From an uncultured beta proteobacterium (GTDB taxonomy: Bacteria > Pseudomonadota > Gammaproteobacteria > Burkholderiales > Burkholderiaceae_C): DNA of 5,023 bases. A program made the translations under genes and the position numbers. The DNA is taken from positions 1 to 5,023 of the forward strand of contig CAIWRE010000285.1 in the NCBI GenBank assembly GCA_903914985.1, written 5' to 3'. The notes under the pieces are model-generated. The model saw nothing but the letters and a program-made list of their open reading frames with translations, had not been told where the DNA came from and did not search any database. Positions within the stretch are counted from its first letter, which is position 1. Each line of letters opens with the position of its first letter. Positions 1-5,023 of this stretch are shown here, piece by piece.

Positions 1-84
1 GCTTCTAAAGATCAACAAGGAATTGTTTGTAGTTTGCAAATACTCTTTGTGATCTAACCTGAAGCCCACTCACAGTGCCACTGT
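1..84. other. AT-richer non-coding stretch downstream of sbp
   Basis: No credible coding region is visible in these 84 bases, which are clearly richer in A and T than the neighbouring genes. They hold small symmetric elements: a 5-bp inverted repeat (14-18 with 23-27, loop GGAA), an 8-bp perfect palindrome TTTGCAAA (33-40) and the 13-nt palindrome that touches the sbp stop. In Burkholderiales sulfate operons sbp is often followed by cysT, cysW and cysA; no start of a CysT-like protein can be read here, so either the operon continues beyond the window edge or sbp is alone. Confidence 0.5.
72..84 (-). other. 13-nt palindrome abutting the sbp stop codon
   Basis: The sequence ACAGTG-C-CACTGT is a perfect 6-bp inverted repeat around a single base, and it begins at the base directly after the sbp TAA. 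A one-base loop cannot form as such in RNA, so a real hairpin would lose at least one pair. No T-run follows on the minus strand, so it is not a standard Rho-independent terminator. It could be a 3'-end stabilising stem, a protein-binding site, or chance. Confidence 0.3.
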
Positions 85-1122
85 TTACTTCTTTGTGTAG
101 ATCTGGTCAAAGCTGCCGCCATCGGCAAAGTGCTCTTTGTCGGCCTTTTCCCAGCCGCCAAACGCTTCGTCAATGGTGAACAGCTTGATCCTGGGGAACT
201 GGCTGGCGTATTTGGCGCGGGCTTTGTCCGACACGGCAGGGCGGTAGAAGTTTTTGCCAATGATGTCCTGGCCCTCTTCGGTGTAGAGGTACTTCAGGTA
301 TTCCTCGGCCACGGCGCGGGTGCCTTTTTTGTCCACGTTCTTGTCCACCACCGCCACAGCGGGCTCCGCCAGGATGCTCAGGGCCGGGGCGACGACGTCA
401 AACTTGGAACCAAATTCTTTTTCCAGCAAAAAGGCTTCGTTCTCCCAGGCAATCAGCACATCGCCCTGGCCGCGCTGGGCGAAGGTGATGGTGGAGCCGC
501 GCGCGCCGGTGTCCAAAATCGGCACATTGCCGTAGAGCTTGGCGACGAATTCTTTGGCCTTGGCGTCGCTGCCGTCTTTGCGCTTGGCAAATTCCCATGC
601 GGCCAGGTAGTTCCAGCGGGCGCCGCCCGAGGTCTTGGGGTTGGGCGTGATGACTTTGACGTCCGCTCGGATCAGGTCGTCCCAGTCTTTGATGTTCTTG
701 GGGTTGCCTTGGCGCACGGCCAGCACGATGGTGGAGGTGTAGGGCGACGCGTTGTGCGGCAAGCGCTTTTGCCAGTCTTTGGCAATCCAGCCGCCGTTTT
801 TGACGATGGCGTCGGTATCACCTGCCAAGGCCAGGGTGGCGACATCAGCGTCCAGGCCGTCAATGATGGAGCGGGCTTGCTTGCCCGAGCCGCCATGGCT
901 TTGTTTGACGGTGACGTCCTGTCCGGTCTTGGCTTTCCAGTATTTGGTGAAAGCGGCGTTGAACTCCACATACAGCTCGCGGGTGGGGTCGTAAGACACG
1001 TTCAGCAAGGTCACGGGCGCTTGGGCCGAGGCGCCGAAGGTGGCGGCGACCAGCGCGCCAATGGCGGCCAGCTTGATGAAATTGCGGCGCTGCGCCGGGG
1101 AAACAGCAATGGTAGAGGACAC
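85..1122 (-). CDS. sbp: Periplasmic sulfate-binding protein Sbp (ABC importer subunit)
   Basis: This is the substrate-binding component of a sulfate/thiosulfate ABC importer; it captures the anion in the periplasm and hands it to CysT/CysW/CysA for assimilation into cysteine. Family hallmarks visible (numbered from the GTG start at 1122) are NVSYDPTRELY near residues 41-51, SHGGSGKQARSI near 75-86, PNPKTSGGARWNYLAAW near 160-176, and GQGDVLIAWENEA near 219-231. The length of 345 aa with a ~35-residue signal is normal. The frame is open to a GTG at 1146, but the GTG at 1122 is preferred: GGAG (1130-1133) lies 7 nt upstream of it, whereas 1146 has no ribosome site. The signal peptide carries QRRNFIKLAA (residues 11-20), a good twin-arginine-like motif, a hydrophobic stretch, and a likely cut after ASAQA near residue 35. 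An AT-rich region with inverted repeats lies upstream and probably carries the promoter. No cysT, cysW or cysA is visible. The family call is very secure; CysP-like thiosulfate preference cannot be excluded. Confidence 0.95.
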   Translation of the reverse strand: MSSTIAVSPAQRRNFIKLAAIGALVAATFGASAQAPVTLLNVSYDPTRELYVEFNAAFTKYWKAKTGQDVTVKQSHGGSGKQARSIIDGLDADVATLALAGDTDAIVKNGGWIAKDWQKRLPHNASPYTSTIVLAVRQGNPKNIKDWDDLIRADVKVITPNPKTSGGARWNYLAAWEFAKRKDGSDAKAKEFVAKLYGNVPILDTGARGSTITFAQRGQGDVLIAWENEAFLLEKEFGSKFDVVAPALSILAEPAVAVVDKNVDKKGTRAVAEEYLKYLYTEEGQDIIGKNFYRPAVSDKARAKYASQFPRIKLFTIDEAFGGWEKADKEHFADGGSFDQIYTKK

Positions 1123-1129
1123 AGAAAGA

Positions 1130-1133
1130 CTCC
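1130..1133 (-). promoter_or_regulatory. Ribosome binding site that fixes the sbp start
   Basis: On the minus strand GGAG sits seven bases before the GTG at 1120-1122. Neither the in-frame GTG at 1144-1146 nor the out-of-frame ATG at 1148-1150 has a comparable purine-rich site, so this element decides the start and shortens the longest open frame by eight codons. Confidence 0.65.
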
Positions 1134-1194
1134 AAGAAAACCCCACGCATAGGGGCGATGGATGAATTCTGGGCTGCTTTTGTTAAAACTAAAA

Positions 1195-1208
1195 CTACTG
1201 TTTAGTAG
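1195..1208. promoter_or_regulatory. Small inverted repeat in the sbp upstream region
   Basis: CTACT-GTTT-AGTAG is a perfect 5-bp inverted repeat with a 4-nt spacer. It overlaps a second symmetric element, AAAC-TACT-GTTT (1192-1203). Both lie between the larger repeat at 1207-1240 and the sbp start, where a promoter or an accessory regulator half-site would be expected. The function is inferred from position only; short AT-rich inverted repeats also arise by chance. Confidence 0.3.
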
Positions 1209-1240
1209 GTTCTATATACGTTTTTCGTATATTTGAACCT
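1207..1240. promoter_or_regulatory. Two-part inverted repeat upstream of sbp, candidate CysB/Cbl-type operator
   Basis: The outer arms AGGTTC (1207-1212) and GAACCT (1235-1240) and the inner arms ATATACG (1214-1220) and CGTATAT (1226-1232) are each perfect inverted repeats. They surround a TTTTT centre (1221-1225) and are separated by one unpaired base on the left and two on the right, giving 13 matched pairs in 34 nt. The inner part resembles LysR-type sites with T-N11-A spacing. Sulfate uptake genes in proteobacteria are commonly controlled by the LysR-type proteins CysB or Cbl, so such a regulator is the natural candidate. A possible minus-strand -10 (TATAGA, 1211-1216) falls inside the repeat, with no good -35. 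A structured RNA at the end of the upstream ABC gene is the alternative, but no U-run follows the stem in the minus direction. Confidence 0.55.
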
Positions 1241-1254
1241 CTTGTTGCTGCTTG

Positions 1255-1278
1255 CCGCCTCTTGAGGGGCTCAGGCGG
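1255..1278 (-). terminator. Weak hairpin at the 3' end of the ABC exporter gene
   Basis: CCGCCT (1255-1260) and AGGCGG (1273-1278) form a perfect 6-bp stem with a 12-nt loop that includes part of the stop codon (1271-1273) of the ABC exporter. Read on the minus strand, the stem is followed by CAAGCAGCAAC, which has no U-run, so it is a poor intrinsic terminator. It may only stabilise the 3' end or be incidental. Confidence 0.2.
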
Positions 1279-3046
1279 TGAACTGCAAAGCCGCCAGATC
1301 TGCATAGACGCCGCCGCGCGCTACCAGCTCAGCGTGCGTGCCTTGTTCCACCAGTTGTCCATGGTCCAGCACCACGATCAGATCGGCTTTTTGCACGGTG
1401 GCCAGGCGGTGGGCAATGACCAGTGTGGTGCGGTTGCGCATGGCCGACTCCAGCGCGGCTTGCACCATGCGTTCGCTCTCGGCGTCCAGCGCGCTGGTGG
1501 CTTCGTCCAGCAGCAGCAGGGGTGGGTTCTTGAGCATGGCCCGCGCAATCGCAATGCGTTGGCGCTGCCCGCCCGACAGTCGCAAACCGCGCTCGCCCAA
1601 AAAGGTTTTGTAGCCATCCGGCAGCGCGGTAATGAATTCGTGGGCAAACGCCGCCTCTGCCGCTTGTTGCACCTCGGCATCGGTCGCGTCCGGGCGGCCG
1701 TAGCGAATGTTCTCCAGGGCGCTGGTCGAAAAAATGACCGCGTCTTGCGGCACGATGCCGATGCGCTGACGCAGGTCGGCCAGCGTCAGGTCCTGTGTGG
1801 CAACGCCATCGAGCACGATGCGCCCCTGTTGCGCGTCGTAAAAGCGCAGCAACAGTTGAAACACGGTGCTTTTGCCCGCGCCGCTCGGCCCCACGATCGC
1901 CACGGTTTGGCCGGCCTGCACGTCCAGCGAGAAGCCCGACAAAGCCTGCTGCAACGGGCGCGAGGGGTAATGAAACTCCAGCGCTTCAAACCGCACGCTG
2001 CTACCGGCCTGGGGCAGAGGCAGGCGCAGTGGCTGGTCGGGCGAGCGGATGGGTGACTCGGTGTGCAGCAGCTCCATCAGGCGCTCGGTCGCACCTGCCG
2101 CGCGCAGCAGGTCGCCATAGACCTCGCCCAGCACTGCAAAGGCACTGGCCAGCAAGATCACATAGACCACGGTTTGCCCCAGGTCACCCGCCGTAATGCG
2201 CCCGGCCACCACGGCCTGCGTGCCCTGGTACAAGCCCCAGAGCAATGCAGCGGAGGTGGCAATGATGATGAAGCCCACTAGCGCTGAGCGCGCGCCAATG
2301 CGGCGGATGGCAGTGTCAAAAGCGTTCTCGGTGGAGGTCTTGAAGCGGTCTGCCTCGCGCGTCTCGGCCGTGTAGCTTTGCACCACAGGGATGGCGTTGA
2401 GTACTTCGGCGGCAATCGCGCTGGAGTCGGCGATGCGGTCCTGGCTGGCACGCGAGAGCTTGCGCACGCGCCGGCCAAAGGTCAGCGCAGGAATCACGAT
2501 CAGCACCAGCACCACCAACACCTGCAACATGACCACCGGGTTGGTCCAAATCAGCACGCTCAAGGCGCCCAAGCCCAGTACCAGGTTGCGCAAACCCATG
2601 CTCAAGGACGACCCCACCACCGTCTGCACCAGGGTAGTGTCGGCGGACAGGCGCGAAAGCACCTCGCCGGTTTGGGTGGTTTCAAAAAACTCGGGGCTTT
2701 GTTGCAGCACGTGGGCGTAAACCGCTTCGCGGATGTCTGAGGTGACCCGTTCGCCCAGCCAGCTCACCATATAAAAGCGCAGCGCCGAGAACACGCCCAG
2801 TGCAGTGGCCACTCCAAACAGGGCGGCAAAGTGTTCGCGCATGGCCATCATCTGGTCGCCCTTGTCGGCGCGCACCAGTCCGCCGTCAATCAGCATGCGC
2901 AGCGCCACCGGAAAAGCCAATGTGGCAGTTGCGGCCAACACCAAAAACACCAGCGCCAGGCCGATGCGCGCGCGGTAGGGCTTTAGGAAGGGCAGCAGGC
3001 CGGAGAGGGATTTGGGGCTTTTGGAGGGGGAACGTTCAGAACTCAT
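1271..3046 (-). CDS. ABC half-transporter, permease and ATPase fused (MsbA/BmrA-type exporter)
   Basis: This 591-aa inner-membrane protein should work as a homodimer that uses ATP to export a lipid, drug or other amphipathic compound; the substrate cannot be read from sequence. An exporter-type membrane domain fills about residues 25-315, with hydrophobic segments near 28-52, 72-97, 148-168, 170-190, 253-275 and 286-308. The ATPase domain follows: A-loop Tyr360 (FHYPSRP), Walker A GPSGAGKST (386-394), Q-loop Gln434, signature LSGGQ (490-494), Walker B ending in Asp514 with catalytic Glu515, D-loop SALD (518-521) and switch His546. All catalytic residues are present and the length is typical, so the gene looks intact. 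The ATG at 3046 begins a Ser/Lys/Pro-rich cytoplasmic tail; no strong ribosome site precedes it. The AttH-like gene lies 81 bp upstream in the same orientation and sbp 148 bp downstream. It resembles exporters often labelled lipid A or multidrug transporters, but a true MsbA role is unproven. Confidence 0.93.
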   Translation of the reverse strand: MSSERSPSKSPKSLSGLLPFLKPYRARIGLALVFLVLAATATLAFPVALRMLIDGGLVRADKGDQMMAMREHFAALFGVATALGVFSALRFYMVSWLGERVTSDIREAVYAHVLQQSPEFFETTQTGEVLSRLSADTTLVQTVVGSSLSMGLRNLVLGLGALSVLIWTNPVVMLQVLVVLVLIVIPALTFGRRVRKLSRASQDRIADSSAIAAEVLNAIPVVQSYTAETREADRFKTSTENAFDTAIRRIGARSALVGFIIIATSAALLWGLYQGTQAVVAGRITAGDLGQTVVYVILLASAFAVLGEVYGDLLRAAGATERLMELLHTESPIRSPDQPLRLPLPQAGSSVRFEALEFHYPSRPLQQALSGFSLDVQAGQTVAIVGPSGAGKSTVFQLLLRFYDAQQGRIVLDGVATQDLTLADLRQRIGIVPQDAVIFSTSALENIRYGRPDATDAEVQQAAEAAFAHEFITALPDGYKTFLGERGLRLSGGQRQRIAIARAMLKNPPLLLLDEATSALDAESERMVQAALESAMRNRTTLVIAHRLATVQKADLIVVLDHGQLVEQGTHAELVARGGVYADLAALQFTA

Positions 3047-3080
3047 GGGACACCAGTTGGGGCACAGGCGGCAAAAGGCA

Positions 3081-3110
3081 AGCCGCGCACAGCCCTCTAT
3101 TGTCGCGGCT
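3081..3110 (-). terminator. GC-rich hairpin between the AttH-like gene and the ABC exporter
   Basis: The arms AGCCGCG (3081-3087) and CGCGGCT (3104-3110) are perfectly complementary over 7 bp, and an inner ACA/TGT pair (3089-3091 with 3101-3103) extends the stem past one bulged base. On the minus strand it starts 17 nt after the AttH-like stop codon and is followed by TGCCTTTTGCC, a weak and interrupted T-tract. It could act as a partial intrinsic terminator that lowers read-through into the ABC exporter. A simple processing or stability stem is possible too. Confidence 0.4.
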
Positions 3111-3127
3111 GCAGCAACGCGCCGGGT

Positions 3128-4249
3128 TCAGAGCTTCAATGGCGCGGCGTAGCCGGTCATTTCCAGGTAGCCACGGCCCACCCGCTGTTGTTGCGCGTTG
3201 AGCAGCTCGCACAAGCCTTCCCAATACACCGCGCCGGTGGAGTTGCGGCTGTCGAGCTCCTGCGCCTCAAACGCCGCACGCACCGTGTAAACCTGGCCTG
3301 GCACTTGCACCTGCCATTGAACCGGATAGTTCGCCGCGGTGCGCGGGCTGCGCCACAGGCGCTGCGGTGTGAACACCGCGTCGCCCGGCCCAAAGATGCG
3401 CAACTTGCCACCCTGGCGCAGCGAGCCGCCACTCCACAAGGCACTGCCGTCTTTGCGTCGCAGCACAAATGCGGTCAGCGCCCCACTGTCTTGCAAGTTG
3501 ATGCCTATCCAATCCCAGCCCACTGCATCCGGGTGCAACAGGGTGTCGCTCCACTCCTGGTCCAGCCAGGCGCGGCTGCCTTCGCTCAGTGCGTGGCGTT
3601 TGCCTTTGACGCGAATCTCACCCTGCGCCTGCATCTGCGGGCGGCTGTAGTAGTTGCTGAACTGCGCTGCATCCGGGCCCTTGCGCGAGTGGCCTTGCTC
3701 GCCTTGCAGCAGTACCGGTTGCGTATCGGTAAAGGTCAAATCAAAAGAAAAATCTGCTGCGGCTACCACGGCGCGCAGTGCGCCTTGGGCGGTGCGCTGC
3801 AGCGACCAGTCGCGCAGTACCACTCCGGTGTCAGTCAGCCGTGCCCAGCCTTGGTCGCTGGCATTGGTACCCTCCGGCACACCCGACCAGCGTGCAATGC
3901 GCTGGTCCGACCACAGGGTTTTACCCGCCACATCGCTCACCGCCGCATGGGCAAACAGCAATTGTTTGGCCGCCAGACTCGATGCCATGGCCTGCGTGGA
4001 CGCCAGCCGCCGCCGGAAAAACGTGATCTGAAAACCCAGCGCCGCTTCTTGCCCCTGCACATTGGCAAAGCCGGTGACGTACCACCACTCGGTTTGAAAC
4101 TCGGGATGGGCTCCGGCGTCGCGGGGAAACGTGAATGGCGAATGGGCCTGCCCACCCGCAGCGTGCGCGGCACCAGGCAGCTGCGCCAAAGCAGCGCCTT
4201 GAAAGGCGGCAAGCGCCCATTGGCGGCGGGTAAGGGGAGGGTAGTGCAT
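3128..4249 (-). CDS. Exported lipocalin-like protein, AttH/CrtC family (carotenoid 1,2-hydratase-like)
   Basis: This 373-aa protein belongs to the family that joins AttH-like proteins with the carotenoid hydratase CrtC; members consist of two lipocalin-like beta-barrel halves. Visible hallmarks are HPEFQTEWWYVTG (48-60), GFQITFFRR (72-80), FSNYYSRPQMQAQGEI (197-212), SRAWLDQEWSD (225-235) with the conserved WLDQEW core, GWDWIGINL (244-252) and GRGYLEMTGY (358-367). The N-terminus has TRRQWALAA (7-15), twin-arginine-like, then an Ala-rich stretch with a likely cut after AHA near residue 30, so it is probably periplasmic. CrtC adds water to acyclic carotenoids, but most non-phototroph relatives have no proven reaction, and no carotenoid gene is visible here. 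AttH relatives often accompany FtsX/MacB-type ABC genes (AttEFG); here the neighbours are an MsbA-type exporter downstream and a divergent MFS gene. The ATG at 4249 lacks a clear ribosome site. The family call is secure; the activity is unknown. Confidence 0.88.
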   Translation of the reverse strand: MHYPPLTRRQWALAAFQGAALAQLPGAAHAAGGQAHSPFTFPRDAGAHPEFQTEWWYVTGFANVQGQEAALGFQITFFRRRLASTQAMASSLAAKQLLFAHAAVSDVAGKTLWSDQRIARWSGVPEGTNASDQGWARLTDTGVVLRDWSLQRTAQGALRAVVAAADFSFDLTFTDTQPVLLQGEQGHSRKGPDAAQFSNYYSRPQMQAQGEIRVKGKRHALSEGSRAWLDQEWSDTLLHPDAVGWDWIGINLQDSGALTAFVLRRKDGSALWSGGSLRQGGKLRIFGPGDAVFTPQRLWRSPRTAANYPVQWQVQVPGQVYTVRAAFEAQELDSRNSTGAVYWEGLCELLNAQQQRVGRGYLEMTGYAAPLKL

Positions 4250-4311
4250 GGACTTGCCATCTTAGGTTGGAAAGACGTGGCTTTTGCAAGGGGTTTGGGT
4301 CAGCGCACTGT

Positions 4312-4322
4312 CCATCAGATGG
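4312..4322. promoter_or_regulatory. 11-nt palindrome in the divergent promoter region
   Basis: CCATC-A-GATGG is a perfect 5-bp inverted repeat around one base. It is flanked by a second matched pair, GCAC (4305-4308) and GTGC (4325-4328). It covers the proposed -10 of the AttH-like gene, a position suited to a repressor that might also affect the divergent MFS gene. The operator role is inferred from position and symmetry; no regulator gene is adjacent within the window. Confidence 0.3.
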
Positions 4323-4343
4323 CTGTGCTGGCATTCCCGTCAA
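4314..4343 (-). promoter_or_regulatory. Candidate sigma-70 promoter for the AttH-like gene
   Basis: On the minus strand TTGACG (4338-4343) matches five of six bases of the -35 consensus. TCTGAT (4314-4319), 18 bases further on, matches four of six of the -10 consensus. Transcription would begin near 4307, leaving a leader of roughly 58 nt before the ATG at 4249. This is the best match in the divergent intergenic region in this direction; no equally good promoter was found for the plus-strand MFS gene. Confidence 0.35.
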
Positions 4344-4356
4344 TAATGTGGAAGTC

Positions 4357-5023
4357 ATGAACCTGCAGCCGCCCGCTCCCACCACTGTGCCTTCTGCCGA
4401 TGCAGCCCAACGCCGCCTGGTGCAGGTGCTGTTCGTCGGCGTCTTTATGGCCGCTCTCGATTCAGCCATCGTGGGACCGGTCTTGCCCGCCTTGCGCGCG
4501 GCCTTTGGTATCGACAACCGGACCGCCGGACTGCTGACCACGGTGTTTTCATTGAGCTCGATGTGCAGCACCGCACTGATGGCCTATTTCAGCGACCGCC
4601 ATGGCCGCCGCCCGGTGTATCTGGCCAGTGTGGCGCTTTTCGCCATCGGCTCACTGTGTATCGCCGCTGCCCCTGGGTTTGACCTGCTGCTGGTCAGCCG
4701 GGTGATCCAGGGCATAGGTGCAGGGGGCATTGCGCCGGTCGCCAGCGCGGTGATTGGTGATGTGTTCACACCCGAGCGGCGGGGCCGCATCCTGGGGCTG
4801 ATCGGCGCTACCCACGGTATGGCCTTTGTGCTCGGGCCGCCTCTGGCGACTTTGCTTACCTCCACGCTGGGCTGGCGCTGGCTGTTCCTGGTCAATATTC
4901 CTATCGCTCTGGTCGTGCTGGTGTTCGGTGCCCGCAGCTTGCCCGTCCAGCGACCCGCGGCACCAGGGCCCATTGACACTGCGGGGATTGCCCTGACGTT
5001 GTTGTTCCTGCTTTGTTTGGTGA
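4357..5023 (+). CDS. MFS drug exporter, DHA2 (14-helix) type, 5' part only
   Basis: The reading frame is open from the ATG at 4357 to the right edge, giving the first 222 residues of a proton-driven inner-membrane exporter. Family motifs are clear: D1-type LDSAIVGPVLP (34-44) in helix 1, motif A AYFSDRHGRRPVY (76-88) in the helix 2-3 loop, motif B RVIQGIGAGG (115-124) in helix 4, a motif C region GMAFVLGPPL (154-163) in helix 5, and WRWLFLVNIPI (173-183) at helix 6, typical of EmrB/QacA-like DHA2 proteins. Six helices and the start of a seventh are present. The start is less certain than the family: GGAAG (4350-4354) is only two bases before the ATG, too close for an ideal ribosome site, and an in-frame GTG at 4348 is an alternative. 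The gene is divergent from the AttH-like gene. The substrate is unknown, and the C-terminal half is needed to confirm 14 rather than 12 helices. Confidence 0.9.
   Translation, partial: MNLQPPAPTTVPSADAAQRRLVQVLFVGVFMAALDSAIVGPVLPALRAAFGIDNRTAGLLTTVFSLSSMCSTALMAYFSDRHGRRPVYLASVALFAIGSLCIAAAPGFDLLLVSRVIQGIGAGGIAPVASAVIGDVFTPERRGRILGLIGATHGMAFVLGPPLATLLTSTLGWRWLFLVNIPIALVVLVFGARSLPVQRPAAPGPIDTAGIALTLLFLLCLV

Noticed and set aside
1148..1150. ATG upstream of sbp as its start
   Set aside because: It is in a different frame from the Sbp motifs and leads into a shadow translation; the GTG at 1122 with GGAG upstream fits better.
130..1152. Long plus-strand open frame (340 codons) opposite sbp
   Set aside because: It is antisense to a gene with unmistakable family motifs; the Gly/Ala/Val/His-rich translation has no recognisable domain and is a typical by-product of GC-rich codon use.
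1207..1240. Reading the sbp upstream repeat as a Rho-independent terminator of the ABC exporter gene
   Set aside because: The Ts are in the loop on the plus strand; on the minus strand no U-run follows the stem, and the stem is AT-rich in its inner part.
1262..2056. Plus-strand open frame (264 codons) opposite the ABC ATPase domain
   Set aside because: The minus-strand frame encodes all ATPase motifs in order; the opposite translation is a low-complexity shadow.
3188..4360. Long plus-strand open frame (390 codons) opposite the AttH-like gene
   Set aside because: It is antisense to a conserved-motif gene, its translation is rich in Arg, Ala, Gln and Leu without domain structure, and it runs across the divergent promoter region into the MFS start.
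4346..4360. Five-codon frame ATG TGG AAG TCA TGA overlapping the MFS start as ATGA, a possible leader peptide
   Set aside because: No ribosome site precedes it and it is too short to judge; the ATGA overlap is easily chance without conservation data.
3921..4571. Minus-strand open frame (216 codons) spanning the AttH-like 5' end and the MFS 5' end
   Set aside because: It overlaps two well-supported genes in other frames and crosses their shared promoter region; no domain is recognisable.
4584..4979. Minus-strand open frame (131 codons) opposite the MFS gene
   Set aside because: The plus strand here encodes MFS motifs A, B and C in order; the opposite frame is Ser/Thr/Pro/Arg-rich with no family likeness.
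1..5023. Search for tRNA, rRNA, CRISPR, insertion sequence, toxin-antitoxin or phage genes
   Set aside because: No cloverleaf-like tRNA, repeated spacer arrays, transposase motifs, terminal repeats or small two-gene modules were seen; the non-coding gaps are all under 150 bp.

Overview
This GC-rich window holds three complete genes on the minus strand and one gene on the plus strand that runs off the right edge. Codon use, the Sbp-type sulfate-binding protein and the general style of the proteins suggest a betaproteobacterium of the order Burkholderiales, most likely a Comamonadaceae relative such as Rhodoferax, Polaromonas or Acidovorax. That placement is recognition by eye, not a database result.

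Layout from left to right. Positions 1-84 are an AT-richer non-coding stretch downstream of the first gene, with a 13-nt palindrome directly after its stop codon. Positions 85-1122 (minus) encode a periplasmic sulfate-binding protein, Sbp, with a twin-arginine-like signal peptide. Positions 1123-1270 are its AT-rich upstream region, with a two-part inverted repeat (1207-1240) that looks like a regulator site. Positions 1271-3046 (minus) encode an MsbA/BmrA-type ABC half-transporter with permease and ATPase fused. The 81-bp gap 3047-3127 carries a GC-rich hairpin that may be a terminator. Positions 3128-4249 (minus) encode an exported lipocalin-like protein of the AttH/CrtC family, often labelled carotenoid 1,2-hydratase. 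Positions 4250-4356 are a divergent intergenic region. From 4357 to the right edge (plus) lies the N-terminal half of a DHA2-type major facilitator drug exporter.

How the genes work together. Sbp would deliver sulfate (or thiosulfate) to a CysTWA importer, none of which is visible here; those genes may lie beyond the left edge or elsewhere. The AttH-like gene and the ABC exporter share orientation and may be partly co-transcribed, but the hairpin between them argues for some separation. The MFS gene is divergent from the AttH-like gene, and the two share a 107-bp promoter region. No local regulator gene, mobile element, tRNA, rRNA or CRISPR array is visible.

The window looks mostly like an ordinary chromosomal region. 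The points most worth a second look are the two-part inverted repeat upstream of sbp and the AttH-like gene standing apart from the usual AttEFG-type ABC partners. I see no convincing evidence of a previously undescribed system.
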